Part shown: positions 36,677 through 45,234 of the stretch, in pieces | Position numbering within the stretch: the stretch's first letter is position 1 | Layout: the number at the start of each line of letters is the position of its first letter | Source of the DNA: UBA2033 sp035345875 | Lineage (GTDB): Bacteria; Spirochaetota; Leptospiria; Leptospirales; Leptospiraceae | Length of the DNA: 64,000 nt | Assembly (NCBI GenBank): GCA_035345875.1 | Contig: DAORDH010000005.1 | Span: 124,001 to 188,000 of the forward strand | Reading direction: 5' to 3' | Notes under the pieces: model-generated | Told to the model about the DNA's origin: nothing | The model's database searches: none | What the model saw: the letters and a program-made list of their open reading frames with translations, nothing else | Made by a program: the position numbers and the translations under genes

Positions 36677-38956
36677 TTAGCGAAAGGATTTGATATAATC
36701 GGATTTTCTTTTCTGAATTAATTCCTTTAGGTTCATGGTTTCCTTTTGGTTTGGTTCTAATTTCATACAATATTGCAGTATTTCTTCCGCTCGCTTGAAA
36801 TTGTTAATCAGGGAGTGACAATCTGCTAGAGTATGTAAATTTTTAATGTTCTGTGGGTCTCTCATTCGCAATCGTTCGCCTATCTCTAGTGCATTTTCGA
36901 AATCACCAATCATTTTATAAAAAGTTGAAAGCTTATGTAAAAAGTCTAGGTCTCCTGGACAAAAATCTATATAACGTCCGCCCGTGATTGTTGCCATTTG
37001 AAGATTATCCAATCGAAAATAGACATTAGATAAAATTTTTAGAAGACTATACTCATCTGGGTATTCTTCAATTTTAGAAATTACAAATTGAATTGCCTCT
37101 TCACCTTTTTTATCAAGTAAAAGTTTTTCCACTATTCTCGGGATACTGTATATATCTGGCAACGTCTTACGATCTAGATTTATTTCTTTGGTATACTCAA
37201 TTTTCAGAAGAGATAAATCATCCGTAACCTCTCCATAGGTTAATAATTTTTTATAAATTTGAGGCAAATCGCAATCAGTCTCTTCAATAATTTTTAAAAT
37301 TCTAAGAGGATTTGAATTCATTCCTGAAATAGTTTCATTTGATATTCGTAAATCGTCTCTTCCATCAGAACCTATCAGTAATACATCGCCTGGATACATT
37401 TGGAAAGTTTGAATAAAAACTCCAGTGTTGATTTGAAGGGTTCCTAATTTTCTAAAGAGAGGTTCTCCTTCAATGTATTCTGCTTTGTTGTCTCTAAAGA
37501 GAATACTGGGGGGGTGTTCCGCGTTTATATAATAAACAAAACCATTTAATTCATCAACTAGACCAACTACGATTGAGACGAGCATGGATCCACTGAAGCT
37601 TTCAAAGACTCTATGCATTTCAATAAATGCTTGTTTTAGCCAATTTTCAGGAGACTGTTCACTGGTTGTTGCAGATAATAACGTTCTTTCTACAATGGAT
37701 TGAAAGACAGAACCAAGAATCAAAGATCCTCCAGCTCCTTGTATAGATTTACCCATAGCGTCGCCATTTAAAAAGACATGAAATGTTCTTCCTCTTAGTT
37801 CAATTGTATGACTAACGCATATATCTCCACCAATTTCATTTTCTTTTCCACGGAACTCAAATGTCTTTTTTTGTTTAACGAAGAAGGAAAATTTAAAATT
37901 ATTACTCTCGGCAAGATTTTGTCCAAGAGGTCTTAAGAGAAGGCTAGTTAGATAGTAATCTCCATCTTGTTGAATCTTCATGGTCTCTACATTCTTGAGA
38001 GAATAATTTAATTCCACTGTTCTTTCTTTCACTTTATTTTCTAGGTTTATATTCAAATCCGAAATTTCACGATAGAGTGAATTGAGTTGTTTGATTATCT
38101 CATTTAAATTATAAGCCTGTAGTCCAAAATCATCTGAGGAGGTGGGCATACTCACAATTGAAAAATTACCTTTCCCTAATTGATTCAAGTGTTCATTGAT
38201 TCCCATGATTCCATTTCTAAATGTTTTTGCTACTACATATCCTACAATGATTACAGGAACAGGAAATAATAAGCTCATAATCGTTAGATGAAGTCCTGGG
38301 TCTTCTAATTTAACTAAACCTATTTTCATACCGTAGAGCATATATCCTAAAACGATAACCGGCATAACAGTGATTGAAATCATGGAGAGAATAATTCGTT
38401 GAAAAGAATTAAACTGTGGAATTTGGTTAATTCCAATTTCAATCTCCTTGACTTTTTTTAATTTAAAAATAGCTCCAATCACATTTTCACTGATAAAATA
38501 ATAGGCTGTATAAGAGATTGGTGTGATCATTAGAAACAGAAAAGGTGCCGTTAGGTGAAGACCTGGGCGAAATCCTGCGGCTAGGATTACAAATAGGTGA
38601 GACCCTATGATACCGGTGAGCCATCTAAGCACAATGATCTTTGCTTCTTGAAATGGATAATTTAAAAGTTTTAGTTTTATTTTAACTTTGTCTTCTTTTG
38701 AAATATTTTTCTCGGTGTAAAAGTTTTTTATTTGTTTAAAAATTTTCTTTAGATAGAAAAAACGCCATACGCAACCTAGAATAAATAAGGCTGTGGCATT
38801 CAGAGATCCTGCGAGAGCTACAACCATCATCTCATCTTTAGAGAGATAAGAACCTGTTCCTGTTACAACTGAAAAATAGATAGCAAAAGGAAGAGGCACA
38901 ATATGGGTAAAGGTCTCAAGTCGCAGTGTTAGCTTTATATAAAGTCTTTTAAACAT
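36677..38956 (-). CDS. Membrane-bound SpoIIE-type phosphatase with HAMP and TPR
   Basis: This 759-residue protein has about six membrane helices (residues 15-245), a HAMP-like linker (FRNGIMGINEHLNQLGKGNFS), a coiled coil (about 285-320), then QQDGDYYLTSLLLRPL and a SpoIIE/PP2C phosphatase (about 360-605). The metal-site blocks are GGDICV and FLNGDAMGKSIQGAGG, and IGSDGRDD comes near the end. Four TPR-like helices close the protein (about 620-755). The NGDAMGK block replaces the usual DVSGHG of RsbU-like enzymes and is shared with the end of the 1762-residue protein at 49899. The likely role is dephosphorylation of an anti-sigma antagonist or other serine-phosphorylated target in response to a membrane signal. 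It is separated from the TetR gene by 42 bases on the same strand. Confidence 0.85.
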   Translation of the reverse strand: MFKRLYIKLTLRLETFTHIVPLPFAIYFSVVTGTGSYLSKDEMMVVALAGSLNATALFILGCVWRFFYLKKIFKQIKNFYTEKNISKEDKVKIKLKLLNYPFQEAKIIVLRWLTGIIGSHLFVILAAGFRPGLHLTAPFLFLMITPISYTAYYFISENVIGAIFKLKKVKEIEIGINQIPQFNSFQRIILSMISITVMPVIVLGYMLYGMKIGLVKLEDPGLHLTIMSLLFPVPVIIVGYVVAKTFRNGIMGINEHLNQLGKGNFSIVSMPTSSDDFGLQAYNLNEIIKQLNSLYREISDLNINLENKVKERTVELNYSLKNVETMKIQQDGDYYLTSLLLRPLGQNLAESNNFKFSFFVKQKKTFEFRGKENEIGGDICVSHTIELRGRTFHVFLNGDAMGKSIQGAGGSLILGSVFQSIVERTLLSATTSEQSPENWLKQAFIEMHRVFESFSGSMLVSIVVGLVDELNGFVYYINAEHPPSILFRDNKAEYIEGEPLFRKLGTLQINTGVFIQTFQMYPGDVLLIGSDGRDDLRISNETISGMNSNPLRILKIIEETDCDLPQIYKKLLTYGEVTDDLSLLKIEYTKEINLDRKTLPDIYSIPRIVEKLLLDKKGEEAIQFVISKIEEYPDEYSLLKILSNVYFRLDNLQMATITGGRYIDFCPGDLDFLHKLSTFYKMIGDFENALEIGERLRMRDPQNIKNLHTLADCHSLINNFKRAEEILQYCMKLEPNQKETMNLKELIQKRKSDYIKSFR

Positions 38957-38998
38957 GCAAGCAACAAGTAAACATGACTTTTTTGAATTGTCATTTCA

Positions 38999-39640
38999 TT
39001 ATTTTATTTTTTTTGTAAGCGGATCTGTATTTTGAAAAAAGGAACTAAATACGGAAATACCTTCCTCGATCGGGTCAATTTTCAACTTATCTCGGTCTAA
39101 AATCTCAGTCATTTGTAGAACTAATAGCCCATACATCCATGCCCACATGGTTCTTGCGATCGAGTTATAATGTGGGTTTGGTCTTCCTCCCGATTTTTTG
39201 ATGAGTCCGTCCCGAATGGTTCTTAAAAAGACTCGATAACTACTGGGGGCTGGAAATAATTTTTTGTGCAACCCCCCACCAGAACTAAACATCAATTTAT
39301 GAAGTCCTTGGTTTTCAACTGAGAATTGCCAATAGGTGTTTGCAATTGCTTTTACCTGCTCAAGTGGGTTTTCCGACGAAGCACGAGCCAGTTTTAAGTC
39401 TGAGGTTAATTTCTGTTCTCCGTTAAATAGAAGAGTTTGAATGATTTCTTCCTGACTTTTGAAATGTGCATATGGACTAGCTACACTGCAATTTAAGAGC
39501 TTCGCAATGGATCGCATACTTAGAAACTCAACGCCATCTTTTTGAATTATATGAAGGGCTGCAGAAAGAATTTCGGCTTTGTTTAGACTATTCCTGATTC
39601 TTCTAGCTTTCTTTTTAGGTTCTGCTTTTACAATTTTCAT
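38999..39640 (-). CDS. TetR-family transcriptional regulator next to a desaturase
   Basis: This 213-residue protein has an N-terminal TetR helix-turn-helix (KAEILSAALHIIQKDGVEFLSMRSIAKLLNCSVASPYAHFKSQEEI, about 24-70) and a C-terminal ligand domain with WAWMYGLLVLQM, typical of the WHG-type TetR_C subgroup. A run of lysines precedes the HTH. It is divergent from a fatty acid desaturase, and the gap contains two strong palindromes, one overlapping the desaturase promoter. The natural inference is repression of the desaturase, with a fatty acyl ligand. It is not closely similar to the other TetR regulator at 59835. Confidence 0.85.
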   Translation of the reverse strand: MKIVKAEPKKKARRIRNSLNKAEILSAALHIIQKDGVEFLSMRSIAKLLNCSVASPYAHFKSQEEIIQTLLFNGEQKLTSDLKLARASSENPLEQVKAIANTYWQFSVENQGLHKLMFSSGGGLHKKLFPAPSSYRVFLRTIRDGLIKKSGGRPNPHYNSIARTMWAWMYGLLVLQMTEILDRDKLKIDPIEEGISVFSSFFQNTDPLTKKIK

Positions 39641-39703
39641 GGGATGAGGTGAGATTAAAAAAGGTGTAGCTTAAAGCAAGAAAAAACGTTTCCAGTAGCT
39701 TGA

Positions 39704-39715
39704 AAACGATCGTTT
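39704..39715. promoter_or_regulatory. Perfect palindrome AAACGATCGTTT (candidate operator)
   Basis: The 12-base palindrome lies between the divergent TetR and desaturase genes, 64 bases from the TetR start. The surrounding GAAAACGATCGTTTC is nearly symmetric. Its size and place fit a TetR operator for self-control, but binding is untested. Confidence 0.45.
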
Positions 39716-39732
39716 CTTTTCTTTTTTTATTT

Positions 39733-39785
39733 ATAACTAACAGTAATTAATATGAATTGACTTTATCTATTGCTGTTAGTTATAT
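39733..39785 (+). promoter_or_regulatory. Desaturase promoter embedded in a long inverted repeat
   Basis: Arms ATAACTAACAGTAAT (39733-39747) and ATTGCTGTTAGTTAT (39769-39783) match in 14 of 15 bases. TTGACT (39757-39762) and TTATAT (39780-39785), spaced by exactly 17 bases, form a good promoter pointing to the desaturase. The right arm therefore covers the spacer and the -10 box, as expected for a repressor site. An AAGGAG ribosome site follows before the ATG at 39813. Confidence 0.6.
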
Positions 39786-39812
39786 GGTTTAACTATTTTT
39801 AAGGAGTTCGAA

Positions 39813-40877
39813 ATGGTAGAAGCGTTAGAAAAAGAGGAGATGGTAAAAGAACCAACTCTTTCTGAAATAAAACAAGTGGTCAGAGAGGTTTGCTTTAAAC
39901 CAAATCGAAGGAAAGCAGGTCTTTTTTTATTCTCTGGAGTGATTCAATTTATATTGTCAGTCAGTTTTTCTATCTATGTTTGGGAAATAGGAGTTTATGC
40001 GTTATTTCCTATTGCTTGGTTTGTATCTGGTTTTGTTTTTACTTCTCTTTTTGTTTTGGGACATGACTGTGCACACGAATCGTTTACTGGAAGTAAAATG
40101 TTAAACTCATTTCTAGGGCACATTCTTTTTATTCCAACTTTTTATCCCTACTATGCATGGAAGTATTCGCACGCCGCACACCATCAACACACAAATGAAT
40201 TATATGCGCCTTCCAATACTGTCTATTTTGACAATGCTTGGATTCCTATGACAATCAATGAGTATAAAGTTATGCAGAAAAAATATCCTGTCAGAGCGTT
40301 TCTCTATAAACTCACTCGAATTGTTTTACCAATTGGATCTTTTATTCATAATATAGTTTATCATTATTTTCCAAATAAATTTAAACCAGATCATAGGAAA
40401 AATGTTTACTTTTCTTATTTTGTTTTGGGATTTGTTGGAGTCTCTGTTGCGGTTACTCTTTATTATGCGACAGGAAGTTGGTTTGGTATCTTTCATTTTT
40501 GGATTATACCTGCTCTTGTTTTTCAGGTTTGGATGTCTCTTTATACTTTCTTACATCACACATCCAGTGAGATGCAGTTTTACCCTAAAAAAGATTGGAG
40601 TCAATACAAAGGTCAAATCAAATCCACTACCAACTATCGTATGAATAAACTGATATCCTTCCTTCATTTTCATATTGATTGTCATATTCCTCACCATCTT
40701 AATATTAAAATTCCAAGTTATCATTTACTTGCTGCACAAAAAGATTTGTCGAATTCAAAATATTCAGAAGACATTGTAGAAGAAAAATTTACATGGAAGC
40801 ATTATTTTAAAACAATCAGAGAGTGCAATCTCTGGGATGAAAAAAATAGACGTTATGTGCGATTTTGTGATGTTTAA
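39813..40877 (+). CDS. Membrane fatty acid desaturase (DesA/FADS type)
   Basis: This 354-residue membrane enzyme has the three histidine boxes for the di-iron centre: HDCAHE (about 84-89), HAAHHQH (about 120-126) and HIDCHIPHH (about 289-297). Between them are paired membrane segments. Such enzymes insert a cis double bond into an acyl chain with O2 and an electron donor. The box spacing is that of the Delta-12/omega-3/DesA family, distinct from the DesB protein at 61706. It is monocistronic, with a strong AAGGAG ribosome site and a promoter covered by an inverted repeat, and divergent from a TetR gene. Regulation by that TetR protein in response to membrane fatty acids is inferred. Confidence 0.9.
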   Translation: MVEALEKEEMVKEPTLSEIKQVVREVCFKPNRRKAGLFLFSGVIQFILSVSFSIYVWEIGVYALFPIAWFVSGFVFTSLFVLGHDCAHESFTGSKMLNSFLGHILFIPTFYPYYAWKYSHAAHHQHTNELYAPSNTVYFDNAWIPMTINEYKVMQKKYPVRAFLYKLTRIVLPIGSFIHNIVYHYFPNKFKPDHRKNVYFSYFVLGFVGVSVAVTLYYATGSWFGIFHFWIIPALVFQVWMSLYTFLHHTSSEMQFYPKKDWSQYKGQIKSTTNYRMNKLISFLHFHIDCHIPHHLNIKIPSYHLLAAQKDLSNSKYSEDIVEEKFTWKHYFKTIRECNLWDEKNRRYVRFCDV

Positions 40878-41669
40878 TAGGTTCACTCATCTCTTGCTTA
40901 TCTAAAGGTTTGGTAATTCTTAGAAAAAGACTTGTAGGTATTTTTATTATCACTTGCTTCTAGAATATTTATAAAAATACCTATTGTTCTATTTAAAAAT
41001 ATTGATTTAACTTCTGTCTGGTCAGTAGATAAATATTTTAGCACCGATAGGCGGAATCAATAAAGAAAATAGGATCAAAATCTCATATAGAATCCTTTTT
41101 TATTTACTTATTAAAATCTGGTGCAGAACTAATCCTGAATAAAAAGGAGTAAATTTACTTCTATTCTAGTTAGAAAATAAATCAGATTTTACATAATTTT
41201 ACGAAATTGTGATACAAATTGGTTTACATTTCAATATAAATACAGATTTGTCTTATCTCTCAATTTATAGAGAATTGGGATTAATAAATATTTAATCTTT
41301 AGTTCTGTAATTCTTAGTAAAACACTTGCCAAAATTAGAGTATTTTATGTAAAATGCAATGGCATTTCTCAATTTTGACTTAGATTTTCAATCTAAATTC
41401 ATTCATTGAATAGCAAAATGCAATACAAGAAAGATTTCCCTACAGTGTAATTACATGATAGGTATCATTTGCTCTCTAGCGTTTGATGCCTTTTTGAATA
41501 GCAAGGAAGATTTATGACCGGTCTTAAAATACTGACTCGACTTCTTTTCTAGTTATCAAAGTAAATTTATAGCTCCAATTTAATAAGTTTGGAGGTTTTT
41601 ACACATTCGGGCATAATTCTTGGCTTTGAATCCATTTTTTATCTCAGAGCAATATAAGGTAAAAGGTTT
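40878..41669. other. Gene-free AT-rich region upstream of the signalling operon
   Basis: 792 bases without a supported gene or RNA. A perfect 13-base inverted repeat is listed separately at 40935-40983. Small hairpin-like words occur near 41270-41290 (CTCAATT/AATTGGG) and 41382-41400 (TTAGATT/AATCTAA). The word CTGAATAAAAAGGAGTA near 41140 is also seen near 33449. The promoter of the operon at 41670 must lie here, but I cannot single one out. Confidence 0.4.
40935..40983. terminator. 13-base perfect inverted repeat after the desaturase gene
   Basis: TAGGTATTTTTAT (40935-40947) and ATAAAAATACCTA (40971-40983) pair perfectly, loop 23 bases. It starts 58 bases after the desaturase stop. It may be its terminator, although the stem is AT-rich and the loop long. 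Confidence 0.4.
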
Positions 41670-42854
41670 ATGCTTAAAAGATTAGAAGAATTTTTAGTAA
41701 AGAGGATCTTAACATACCGCACTGGATCGGATCATTTTCGAGTTGCCCATAATATTTTTTCTTTAAAATTCTTTGAGTTAAATTTAGAAAAAGAATTTTT
41801 AGATTTTAATTTACTCAATTCCATTTTCCAAGCAAGAATCGCTGCCTTTCTAGGCTTGCTCCTATATCCTTCATTTTTATTAGTTGATTTTATTTTATTT
41901 AAAAGGGAAGATTTTGAGTTTTCTGTTTATTTACGTTTATCGATTACTATTTTTCCAATTCTATTTTCTTTTTTATATTCGATTTTTGCTGATTTAGAAA
42001 ATAAATCTACGATTGATTGGATTGAAAGAATTGCCATCTTTACAGTTCTAAGTGCACAATTAGGTCATTGTGCTTTGCTTTTTTTTACTTCCTCTTCTCC
42101 TTATTATGATTTAGCTGTTACAACGATTATATTGTTTTTTATTTTTGGTATCACCAAAATACGATTTATATTTAACGTATACCTCTTACTCCTGACTGAT
42201 TTACTCTTTGGAGTTTCTCTTTATGTTTCTCAAAAATGCAATAACGAAGTTTTCTTTGCGATTCTATTTATACTAACGTCATTTTCTATTTGTGCACTCC
42301 TAGTTGGATACATAGCAGAATATCAGAATAGAAGAAAGTTTATTCTTTTAAAAAAATTAAATGAAGAAAAGCAAAACAACATCGAAACAAAAAATGAATT
42401 AGAAAGTGTAAATCTTTCTGAGATACTTCAATTTCAACAAACAAATTTAGACTACAATTCCATTGAAGGGATCAAAGACTTTCAATACGAAGGAGAGATT
42501 GAACTCGATCGATCTAGGATGAGACGAGTGATTGGGAATCTAATTCAGAATTCAATTGAAGTGATGTATGACGGGAGAAAACCATATTATGTAAAAGTAT
42601 TCAGCCGAGAGGAAGGAGACACTTGTGTGATTGGTGTAGAGGATAATGGACCGGGACTACCCGAAAGTTTACAAAAGAAAATCTTTGAAGCCTTTGCAAC
42701 AGAAGGCAAAGCAAAAGGAACAGGACTAGGACTCTTTATGAGCAAATGGATCGTAGAGTCGCATGGAGGGAGTTTGACTTATCAAACAACGTCCGGAGAA
42801 GGAACCACGTTTTATATAAAAATACCAAAGAAAAATAAAAAGGAAAAACAATGA
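41670..42854 (+). CDS. Membrane histidine-kinase-like protein lacking the H box
   Basis: This 394-residue protein has six membrane segments in its first half (about 50-230) and then a short helical linker (about 230-265). A complete HATPase domain follows: N box RRVIGNLIQNSIEV near 288, VEDNGPGLP, and KGTGLGLFMSKWIVESHGG near 350. No HisKA dimerisation helix with a phospho-acceptor histidine is present. Only about 40 residues separate the last membrane helix from the N box region, where 100 or more are normal. It may therefore be an internally deleted kinase, or a partner ATPase working with the kinase at 43210. Its stop overlaps the response-regulator start (ATGA), so the two are coupled. 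Confidence 0.75.
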   Translation: MLKRLEEFLVKRILTYRTGSDHFRVAHNIFSLKFFELNLEKEFLDFNLLNSIFQARIAAFLGLLLYPSFLLVDFILFKREDFEFSVYLRLSITIFPILFSFLYSIFADLENKSTIDWIERIAIFTVLSAQLGHCALLFFTSSSPYYDLAVTTIILFFIFGITKIRFIFNVYLLLLTDLLFGVSLYVSQKCNNEVFFAILFILTSFSICALLVGYIAEYQNRRKFILLKKLNEEKQNNIETKNELESVNLSEILQFQQTNLDYNSIEGIKDFQYEGEIELDRSRMRRVIGNLIQNSIEVMYDGRKPYYVKVFSREEGDTCVIGVEDNGPGLPESLQKKIFEAFATEGKAKGTGLGLFMSKWIVESHGGSLTYQTTSGEGTTFYIKIPKKNKKEKQ

Positions 42855-43213
42855 AGAAAATATTAATAGTGGATGATCAGCCGTCTATCGCGATGGTCTT
42901 AGGAGATATATTAGAAGAGGGTGACTTTCAGATTGTCAATGCAGTCAATGGGGAAGTAGGAATTGCAAAAGCAAAATCAGAAAAGCCTGATTTAATTATC
43001 ATGGATATCATGATGCCAGTAAAAGATGGAATCACTGCGATACGAGAACTCAGAGCAATGGATGAATTTAAAGAGCTTCCTATTTTTATATTATCTGCCA
43101 AAGGCGGCGCGCATGATGAAAACCTAGTGCAAGAATTAAAAATCAGTGGGTTTATTCATAAACCATTTTCTCCTGGAGTGATTTTAGAGGAGATCCAAAA
43201 GGCTTTGTCATGA
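42851..43213 (+). CDS. Single-domain response regulator (CheY-like)
   Basis: This 120-residue receiver domain stands alone, with no output domain. It has the acidic pair in IVDDQPS, the phospho-acceptor Asp52 in IIMDIMMPVKDG, the conserved Ser/Lys region ILSAKGG and a final HKPFSPGVILEEI. It overlaps both neighbours by four bases and therefore belongs to a tightly coupled operon with two kinase-like proteins and a cyclase. It probably passes phosphate or docks to the 7TM kinase of gene 43210. Its direct output is not visible. Confidence 0.92.
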   Translation: MKKILIVDDQPSIAMVLGDILEEGDFQIVNAVNGEVGIAKAKSEKPDLIIMDIMMPVKDGITAIRELRAMDEFKELPIFILSAKGGAHDENLVQELKISGFIHKPFSPGVILEEIQKALS

Positions 43214-45234
43214 GGCAAATCGTTCTTATCCTCTTCGCATTTCATCTTAGCTTTTGTATGAAAGAAAAGATGAAAATACCAAAAGTAGAAAAAGGAGTAT
43301 TAGATTTATCCTCTTTAGAATCAGTAGACGCAAAGGATTTTATCTCATCCACTCCCATTTCAATAGATGGAGAGTGGGAGTTTTATTGGAAAGAATTTTA
43401 CGCACCCAGTGACTTCCTAGACCCAAATAAACAAGAAGAGATAGAAAAGAACCGAGAATACTTACAATCCAATTCTAGATGGAATGGTTCTATCTCGAAC
43501 GCAAAAAAAGAAACAGCAAAAGGAGAAGGATTTGCCACCTATCGAATGCGATTAATCCACACTCCAAAAGAGATAACTCATTTAAAACTTTCGAATGTGT
43601 ATACCTCCTATCGTATCTATATAAACGGAGTTTTATTGCATGAATCAGGACTCGCCGGAAAAGACAAAGAGAGTTCCAAGGCTTACGTGAGAGATAAAAT
43701 TGTAAAGCTACCAGATTCAAAAACGGGTCAGTTTGAAATTCTCTTTCATGTTTCTAATTATTTTCATAGGCTAGGCGGATTGGTATATCCAATGTTTCTA
43801 CAGTCTGAGTCTTTTATTTATGAAGAGCAAAAAAAAGAGTTTGCTCTCGCTCTTTTTTTTACAGGGTCCTTTTTACTTATGAGTATTTATCATTTTGGTT
43901 TGTATCTACTTAGAACCAAAGATTTATCCCCTCTTTATTTTGGAATCATTACACTCTTACTTGGGATTCGACCGCTTGTAACAGAAAATTTTATTTTGGA
44001 TTATTTCCCTTTTTTGGAATATGGGCTAGTAAAAAAAATAGAATATTTTACAATCTACTTAACGGCACCCGTAATTGGTTTGTTCTTTCAATCTGTGTTT
44101 TATAAAACTATGAATCGCAAGATCATCTATGGATTTGTATTTATTTCTAGTTTATTTTGTTTTGTAGTTCTTTTTTTCCCTGTGCGTATCTTCTCTGAAA
44201 CACTGATATCATTTGAAATTTTAGTTTTAATGTGTTCCTGCTTTATTTTGTATTCCATTCTAAAAGCAGCCTTACAAAATGAAATAGGTTCAAAGACTCT
44301 ATTGATTGGATTTGGTATATTTTTTATCACTGTTGTAAATGATATACTACACCAACAGGGAATTATTTATACAGGCAATCTAGTTCCCTTTGGATTTTAT
44401 ATTTTTATTGTATCCCAAGCCTATCTACTATCGGTTCGTTTTTCAAATGCATATCGAGAAGAAGAGAGAGCGAAAGAAGAAGCGGAGAGACAAAAGAAAT
44501 ATTTAGCAGATGCAAAAAAAGAAATCGAAAATCTAAGTAAGACGAAAGACGAATTTTTGGCGAACCTATCTCACGAAATCAAAACCCCTCTCTCGATTGT
44601 CTATGCCTATTCTCAAATGCTTCCTGCGAGTAAGGAGAATCCAAAGAAAATAGAAAAGTATGCAGATCAAATCTATTCCAATGCAAGTAAATTAAATGAT
44701 TATGTATCTGATTTATTACTCGTAACAGATATCGAATCCAATTTAGAATTACAAAAAAGAGAAACCGATTTTAACCAAATCTTAAAAGAAAGTATGGATA
44801 CCTATCGCGATCTAGTAGAACAAAAATCGATTCAAGTTGAGTATCAAGAAAATGAATCGATCTATGTAAATTGTGATGAATTGTTACTCAAGAAATCAAT
44901 TCAAGCAGTGTATAAAAATGCGATAGTATATAATAGGCATCATGGCAAAATCAAAATATTTGTAGAGAAAAAAGACAACAAGTTAGAACTCCAAATCGAA
45001 GATACAGGAATCGGAATCGCAAAGGAATTTCAAGAGAGAATCTTTGAGAAGTTTTTTAGAATCGATAGTTCTCTGAATTATGAGACAAGCGGTGTAGGAA
45101 TTGGATTATTTTTAGCAAAGAAAATTCTAGAGATGCACTTGGGATCAATTCATGTAGAAAGTGAGTTAGGAGTGGGCACAAAGTTTACAATTCAAATTCC
45201 AATTTTAAATACAGTAGGAGTATCCAATGTATAA
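43210..45234 (+). CDS. 7TM-DISM sensor histidine kinase, probable lipoprotein
   Basis: This 674-residue protein begins MRQIVLILFAFHLSFCMKEK; the Cys17 after LSF suggests a lipoprotein-style N-terminus. An extracytoplasmic beta domain follows (DGEWEFYWKEF to HVSNYFHRLGG, about 55-195), then seven membrane helices (about 210-415), a coiled coil (about 415-445), and HisKA with His455 in FLANLSHEIKTPLS. HATPase closes the protein, with EDTGIGIA and GVGIGLFLAKKI (about 560-670). It is paralogous in its sensor half to the proteins at 5943 and 45227. It would sense an envelope ligand and phosphorylate the adjacent receiver protein. The gene overlaps the receiver by four bases and the cyclase gene by eight. 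Confidence 0.9.
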   Translation: MRQIVLILFAFHLSFCMKEKMKIPKVEKGVLDLSSLESVDAKDFISSTPISIDGEWEFYWKEFYAPSDFLDPNKQEEIEKNREYLQSNSRWNGSISNAKKETAKGEGFATYRMRLIHTPKEITHLKLSNVYTSYRIYINGVLLHESGLAGKDKESSKAYVRDKIVKLPDSKTGQFEILFHVSNYFHRLGGLVYPMFLQSESFIYEEQKKEFALALFFTGSFLLMSIYHFGLYLLRTKDLSPLYFGIITLLLGIRPLVTENFILDYFPFLEYGLVKKIEYFTIYLTAPVIGLFFQSVFYKTMNRKIIYGFVFISSLFCFVVLFFPVRIFSETLISFEILVLMCSCFILYSILKAALQNEIGSKTLLIGFGIFFITVVNDILHQQGIIYTGNLVPFGFYIFIVSQAYLLSVRFSNAYREEERAKEEAERQKKYLADAKKEIENLSKTKDEFLANLSHEIKTPLSIVYAYSQMLPASKENPKKIEKYADQIYSNASKLNDYVSDLLLVTDIESNLELQKRETDFNQILKESMDTYRDLVEQKSIQVEYQENESIYVNCDELLLKKSIQAVYKNAIVYNRHHGKIKIFVEKKDNKLELQIEDTGIGIAKEFQERIFEKFFRIDSSLNYETSGVGIGLFLAKKILEMHLGSIHVESELGVGTKFTIQIPILNTVGVSNV

